From: an uncultured Erysipelotrichaceae bacterium
GTDB taxonomy: Bacteria; Bacillota_I; Bacilli_A; Erysipelotrichales; Coprobacillaceae
Assembly (NCBI GenBank): GCA_900544435.1
Contig: UQVG01000071.1
Location: forward strand, 1 to 9,200
Reading direction: 5' to 3'
Length of the DNA stretch: 9,200 nt
Position numbers and translations under genes: made by a program. The notes beneath the pieces were generated by a model. The model was given only the letters and a program-made list of their open reading frames with translations, was not told the origin of the DNA and did not search any database. The stretch's first letter is position 1. Every line of letters starts with the position of its first letter. This document shows positions 6,425-9,200 of this stretch, piece by piece.

Positions 6425-6436
6425 TCCACCTTGTTC

Positions 6437-6464
6437 ATTTTATCATAATGTTCAAACTTTTAAA
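6437..6464 (-). promoter_or_regulatory. Promoter candidate for the mgtE1 leader
   Basis: An extended -10, TGATAAAAT (6445-6437), has a -35-like TTTAAA (6464-6459) 16 bp upstream. It lies downstream of the terminator of the preceding gene, so mgtE1 has its own transcript. The predicted start is near 6431. Confidence 0.5.
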
Positions 6465-6503
6465 GAAAAAAATCATTTTTTACATAATAAAAAGATTGAT
6501 TTT

Positions 6504-6536
6504 ATAAAAAAAGAAGATAACATTTGCTATCTTCTT
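6504..6536 (-). terminator. Terminator after the ketopantoate reductase gene
   Basis: On the minus strand AAGAAGATA (6536-6528) pairs with TATCTTCTT (6519-6511) across an 8-base loop. The U-rich run TTTTTTTAT follows. The stem overlaps the gene's stop codon. The opposite direction lacks a T-run, so it serves only the minus strand. Confidence 0.75.
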
Positions 6537-7482
6537 ATTTCGAGCACATATTTCTTTGATTTTCTTGATCATAATCAAATAATCCATCATTCTTTTCTTC
6601 AAGTGCTTTTATCATATGATAAGTATATTCATTATAAGGTGTAGGAATGTGAAGTTCTTTACCCATTTTGATTAAAGCTCCAGAAAACATATCAATTTCA
6701 CTATGACGTTTAGCATCTAAATCTTGCAATGTAGAATAACGAGCAGTTGCAGGTACAGCACTTCCTCGCGTCGAAGAAGAATCAGCTTTACTTAAATCAA
6801 TTCCTTTAGCATGCGCAATGGTTTCAAGTTCATGACGTAAACCATCTTGAATAAATTTCATATGTTCACTATCACGATAACATCCTACTCCAGCTCCTAA
6901 AATAGCTTGAGGTAAATTATTACATACATTTAAACGAAATTTACTCCAAATTTCTTCTTGAATATAATTACTTACACGATAATGAATCCCTGTATTTTCA
7001 AATAATGATTCTATTGCTTGTACACGTTTGCTTTGATAAGGTGCTTGCAATTCTCCAAAAACAATCCCAATGGTTGTTTCAGGATCAAAGCAATAACCAT
7101 TTTCTTTATGTGAAGCAATCTTAATTAAAGATGGCATGAGATGTTCTTTACCTATGACTTCTCCAATGATTTCTTCACTATCTACACCATTCATTAAAGA
7201 CATGACAATTGTATGATCGTCAACAATTGTTTGAATAGATTTTAAGGCATCTTTCAAAGCACCATATTTTAAAGAAACAATCAATAAATCCACTCCATGT
7301 GCTTCTGTCGGTGACCATACTTCTGGATAATACATTTGATCATTGATCAAACATCCCTTTTGTAAACGTTTAGCACGTTCACCTTCTCCAATAACACCTA
7401 ATTTTACTTTTTTGTCTAATCCCCAAATAATATATGAACCTACTGCTCCAGCACCTAAAACAGCAACTGTTTTTATTTCCAT
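6535..7482 (-). CDS. 2-dehydropantoate 2-reductase family protein (PanE/ApbA-like)
   Basis: This NADPH-dependent oxidoreductase family converts ketopantoate to pantoate in pantothenate and CoA synthesis. Numbered from the chosen start (315 aa), it has the Rossmann loop VLGAGAVGS (8-16), SLKY with K72, and MNGVDSEE around N98. K181 lies in WSKFRLNVCNN with N185 and N189. The C-terminal STLQDLDAKRHSEID (250-264) matches the family block that binds substrate and includes E262. I chose the ATG at 7482 over the in-frame ATG at 7497 because GGGGGA sits 7 bases before it, whereas nothing like a ribosome site precedes the upstream one. It lies 42 bp after mgtE2 with no terminator between, so it may be read from the M-box promoter. 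A TGCTACAAT extended -10 (7518-7510) could also give it its own transcript. No panB, panC or panD lies nearby, so a role in pantothenate synthesis is not proven. Confidence 0.85.
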   Translation of the reverse strand: MEIKTVAVLGAGAVGSYIIWGLDKKVKLGVIGEGERAKRLQKGCLINDQMYYPEVWSPTEAHGVDLLIVSLKYGALKDALKSIQTIVDDHTIVMSLMNGVDSEEIIGEVIGKEHLMPSLIKIASHKENGYCFDPETTIGIVFGELQAPYQSKRVQAIESLFENTGIHYRVSNYIQEEIWSKFRLNVCNNLPQAILGAGVGCYRDSEHMKFIQDGLRHELETIAHAKGIDLSKADSSSTRGSAVPATARYSTLQDLDAKRHSEIDMFSGALIKMGKELHIPTPYNEYTYHMIKALEEKNDGLFDYDQENQRNMCSK

Positions 7483-7509
7483 TTTTTCATCCCCCATTTA
7501 TTTTTCTAT

Positions 7510-7518
7510 ATTGTAGCA
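7510..7518 (-). promoter_or_regulatory. Possible internal promoter before the ketopantoate reductase gene
   Basis: The minus strand reads TGC then TACAAT (7515-7510), an extended -10 in the short gap after mgtE2. No convincing -35 is visible. It would allow expression independent of the upstream Mg2+ riboswitch. Confidence 0.3.
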
Positions 7519-7524
7519 CAAAAT

Positions 7525-8856
7525 TTATAAGTTAAAAATGTGTACAGCAATATTGAAATAAACAAGAATAGAGCATGTATCTACAATTGTTGTAATAAGT
7601 GGTGAAGCCATAATTGCTGGATCTAAACCAATTTGATTGGCAACTAAAGGAAGAATACAACCAATTAATTTAGATAAAATAACTGTTACAATTAAAGATA
7701 AAGCAATCACAAAAGCAATATTAAGGTCTTGATACATCACATAAATTCTAAATCCATTAGCAATCGCTAAAATCACCCCTACTACTAATGCAATTCTAAA
7801 TTCTTTAAACATCACTTTAAAAATTTCTTTAAAACGTATTTCATTTAAAGCAATCCCTCTAATAATTAAAGTAGAACTTTGAGAGCCACAATTTCCTCCT
7901 GTATCCATCAACATAGGAATAAATGAGACTAATAAAGGTACTGCTTGAAAAGCATTTTCATATCTTGTAATAATACTTCCTGTAAGTGTTGCAGAAAACA
8001 TCAATACAAGTAACCAAATAATACGATGTTTAGCATGTTCAAAAACAGATGTTTCAAAATAACTTTTATCATGTGGTTCTACAGCAGCCATTTTAGAAAT
8101 ATCTTCACTAGTTTCATCTACCATAACATCCATGACATCATCAACTGTCACAATTCCTACAAGCATTTTTTCATCATCTAAAACAGGTAAAACAACTAAA
8201 TCATATTTTCTAAAAATATTAACAACTTCTTCTTGATCTGTATGAGTATAAACATATTGAAAATCTTCTTTCATAATTTCTTCAATACTTTTATTTTCAT
8301 CATTTAATAAAATATCTTTCGTCGAAACAATTCCTATTAATTTCTTATCTTGGCAGACATAACTTGTGTAAATGCTTTTACAATGATTTCCATTTTGTTT
8401 AATATAAGTTAAAGCATCTTTAAGTTGAATTTCTTTCTTTAAAGAAAGAAATTCAGTAGTCATAATTGTTCCAGCACTATCTTTAGGATAACTCAAAAGT
8501 TGATTGATGACTTTTCTTTGATTTTCATCGACATGTTTTAAAAGTCTAGTTACTAAATTTGCAGGCAATTCTTCGATTAAATCTACAAGATCATCCATAT
8601 ATTGATTTTCAATCAATGATTCTAACTCTTTTTCACTAAACAATTCTACAAGTTGACTTTGCATTTTAATATCCATATTTGAAAATACTTGTGCTGCTTT
8701 CTTTTTAGAAAGTAAGCGAAAAGCAATAGCACAATCATCTATTTGTATTTGTTGTAAAAGATAAGCTATATCGACAGCATTGTTTTCCATTAATAAAGTA
8801 TGTAATTGTTTGTATTGTTTTGTATTTAATAATTCTAGCAATAATTCTTTTTTCAT
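7525..8856 (-). CDS. mgtE: Magnesium channel MgtE, copy 2 (M-box controlled)
   Basis: A 443-residue MgtE paralogue with the same order of parts. The helical N domain (about 1-122) is followed by SYPKDSAGTIMTTEF, two CBS domains (about 136-250), a plug helix and five membrane segments (about 278-443). The pore signature is IPMLMDTGGNCGSQSST (313-329) and the last helix has DPAIMAS and TTIVDTCSI, with D426 at the pore aspartate position. The N domain is much less acidic than in copy 1 (by hand count 19 Asp/Glu against 14 Lys/Arg in 124 residues), so its Mg2+ gating may differ. The start at 8856 has AAGGAGG 10 bases upstream, and no in-frame alternative start lies closer than an in-frame stop. 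Transcription is controlled by the M-box leader at 8962-9112. The ketopantoate reductase gene follows closely. Confidence 0.95.
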   Translation of the reverse strand: MKKELLLELLNTKQYKQLHTLLMENNAVDIAYLLQQIQIDDCAIAFRLLSKKKAAQVFSNMDIKMQSQLVELFSEKELESLIENQYMDDLVDLIEELPANLVTRLLKHVDENQRKVINQLLSYPKDSAGTIMTTEFLSLKKEIQLKDALTYIKQNGNHCKSIYTSYVCQDKKLIGIVSTKDILLNDENKSIEEIMKEDFQYVYTHTDQEEVVNIFRKYDLVVLPVLDDEKMLVGIVTVDDVMDVMVDETSEDISKMAAVEPHDKSYFETSVFEHAKHRIIWLLVLMFSATLTGSIITRYENAFQAVPLLVSFIPMLMDTGGNCGSQSSTLIIRGIALNEIRFKEIFKVMFKEFRIALVVGVILAIANGFRIYVMYQDLNIAFVIALSLIVTVILSKLIGCILPLVANQIGLDPAIMASPLITTIVDTCSILVYFNIAVHIFNL

Positions 8857-8905
8857 TTTGATATTTCCTCCTTCTTTGAATTTGCCTTTGACAACCCTCG
8901 TCCAT
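8735..8905 (-). CDS. Possible 56-aa leader ORF overlapping the mgtE2 start
   Basis: Directly after the riboswitch terminator the minus strand reads TAAGGAGGTGA, and an ATG at 8905 follows 8 bases after GGAGG. This is a stronger ribosome site than that of mgtE2 itself. The ORF begins MDEGCQRQIQRRRKYQ, runs into mgtE2 in another reading frame for about 40 codons, and stops at 8735. The overlapping part is likely only a shadow of mgtE2, so what deserves note is the start site and the first 17 codons. It could be a translated leader, or merely a fortuitous ribosome site. Confidence 0.3.
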   Translation of the reverse strand: MDEGCQRQIQRRRKYQNEKRIIARIIKYKTIQTITYFINGKQCCRYSLSFTTNTNR

Positions 8906-8922
8906 ATAACTCACCTCCTTAC

Positions 8923-8950
8923 AAAAAAACATCGCTGCTTGAGCGATGTT
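8923..8950 (-). terminator. Riboswitch-controlled intrinsic terminator of mgtE2
   Basis: On the minus strand AACATCGCT (8950-8942) pairs with AGCGATGTT (8936-8928) around the loop CAAGC, and the run of seven T ends at 8923. It lies between the M-box and the mgtE2 start. The loop and 5' arm (CATCGCTCAAGC) can instead pair with the 3' edge of the M-box, GCTTGA and GATG (8974-8962), which gives an antiterminator. Confidence 0.88.
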
Positions 8951-8961
8951 CTATTCCATTT

Positions 8962-9112
8962 CATCCGTTCAAGCTTTAGTATCACAGGGCATATCAATTA
9001 CATTAAACAAAGCCTTTGCGACTTTATCTGCTAACCAGCGCATTGTGTCTCCACAATTTTGCGGCAGTAATCTTAGGATATCCAAATCCCTGCGGCAACC
9101 TCACCTACCGTT
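8962..9112 (-). ncRNA. M-box (ykoK) magnesium riboswitch upstream of mgtE2
   Basis: On the minus strand the conserved blocks of the M-box appear in order: UAGGUGAGGUUGCC near the 5' end (about 9107-9094), a GAUUACUGCCGC segment, GACACAAUGCGCUGG followed by UUAGCAG, the UUUAAUGU segment, and AUGCCCUGUGAUACUAAAGCUU near the 3' end. The core stem is visible as GCAGGG pairing with GCCCUGU. M-box RNAs fold compactly when Mg2+ is plentiful and promote termination of Mg2+ transporter genes. Here a terminator and a competing antiterminator lie just downstream and mgtE2 follows, which fits. Exact ends are estimated. Confidence 0.93.
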
Positions 9113-9131
9113 GTTTATTCAATTCATTTTC

Positions 9132-9137
9132 ATTATA
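9132..9137 (-). promoter_or_regulatory. -10 element of the M-box/mgtE2 promoter
   Basis: A perfect TATAAT on the minus strand (9137-9132) lies about 20 bases before the first M-box block. No good -35 is visible at 16-18 bp. The predicted start is near 9125. Confidence 0.55.
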
Positions 9138-9200
9138 TTTATTAACTTAATTAACCATCTGACACATCTTTTGATTTAACTCCGTTATTCTCACTTTAAA

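Noticed and set aside
6317..6431. M-box in the mgtE1 leader
   Set aside because: I looked for the UAGGUGAGG, CUGCC and CUAAAGCUC-type blocks that are clear upstream of mgtE2; they are absent here.
6357..6644. A 95-codon + strand frame across the mgtE1 leader
   Set aside because: It runs antisense to the leader ORF, a terminator and the end of the reductase gene, has no ribosome site, and the region is explained by minus-strand features.
7483..7497. Upstream ATG at 7497 as start of the reductase
   Set aside because: It has no ribosome site, and the GGGGGA that would serve the ATG at 7482 lies within this stretch.
8780..9179. Two + strand frames across the start of mgtE2 and its leader
   Set aside because: They are antisense to the M-box, the terminator and mgtE2, and lack ribosome sites and recognisable motifs.
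9147..9200. Possible 3' end of an upstream minus-strand gene (17 codons, ending QMVN and TAA)
   Set aside because: Only one of three frames is open and the stretch is too short to support a gene; without the adjoining sequence it cannot be told from chance.

Overview
The window is AT-rich with strong Shine-Dalgarno sites, tight gene packing, and proteins typical of low-GC Bacillota. These include a B. subtilis-style IspH next to a small YqfQ-like gene, a MATE exporter, a Cof-type HAD phosphatase, a DUF1848 protein and two MgtE channels. This fits a gut Erysipelotrichia/Coprobacillaceae-type firmicute, but that placement is inferred from composition and gene content, not from a marker gene. 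No RNA genes for translation, insertion sequences or CRISPR arrays were seen.

Left part (1-4088): the 3' end of a DUF1848 gene (+) converges with, and overlaps by 9 bp, a stand-alone PTS IIB gene (-). A divergent spacer leads to a two-gene + strand unit, a Tyr-rich YqfQ-like protein followed by ispH. ispH converges with a MATE transporter gene (-). The two stop codons interlock in a CTAG at the centre of a perfect 24-bp palindrome that looks like a bidirectional terminator. A divergent promoter region separates MATE from a HAD phosphatase gene.

Right part (4089-9200): HAD (+) converges on mgtE1 (-) at a shared, strong bidirectional terminator. From 4973 to 9137 everything reads leftward and centres on magnesium. 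From the upstream end these are an M-box Mg2+ riboswitch with terminator and antiterminator, mgtE2, a ketopantoate-reductase-family gene with its own terminator, and then mgtE1.

The most interesting region is the mgtE1 leader (6317-6442). It shows no M-box. Instead it carries a 27-codon ORF with a strong ribosome site, an acidic and proline-containing peptide and an FLFK ending. A long-range stem can hide the ORF's start codon. A second hairpin, in which the ORF's last codons pair with the mgtE1 Shine-Dalgarno sequence, overlaps its stop codon. This looks like a leader-peptide switch for a Gram-positive Mg2+ channel, analogous in idea to enterobacterial mgtL-mgtA. The paralogue 1.2 kb away uses a metal-sensing riboswitch, so one locus seems to use two different Mg2+-sensing logics for the same transporter family.
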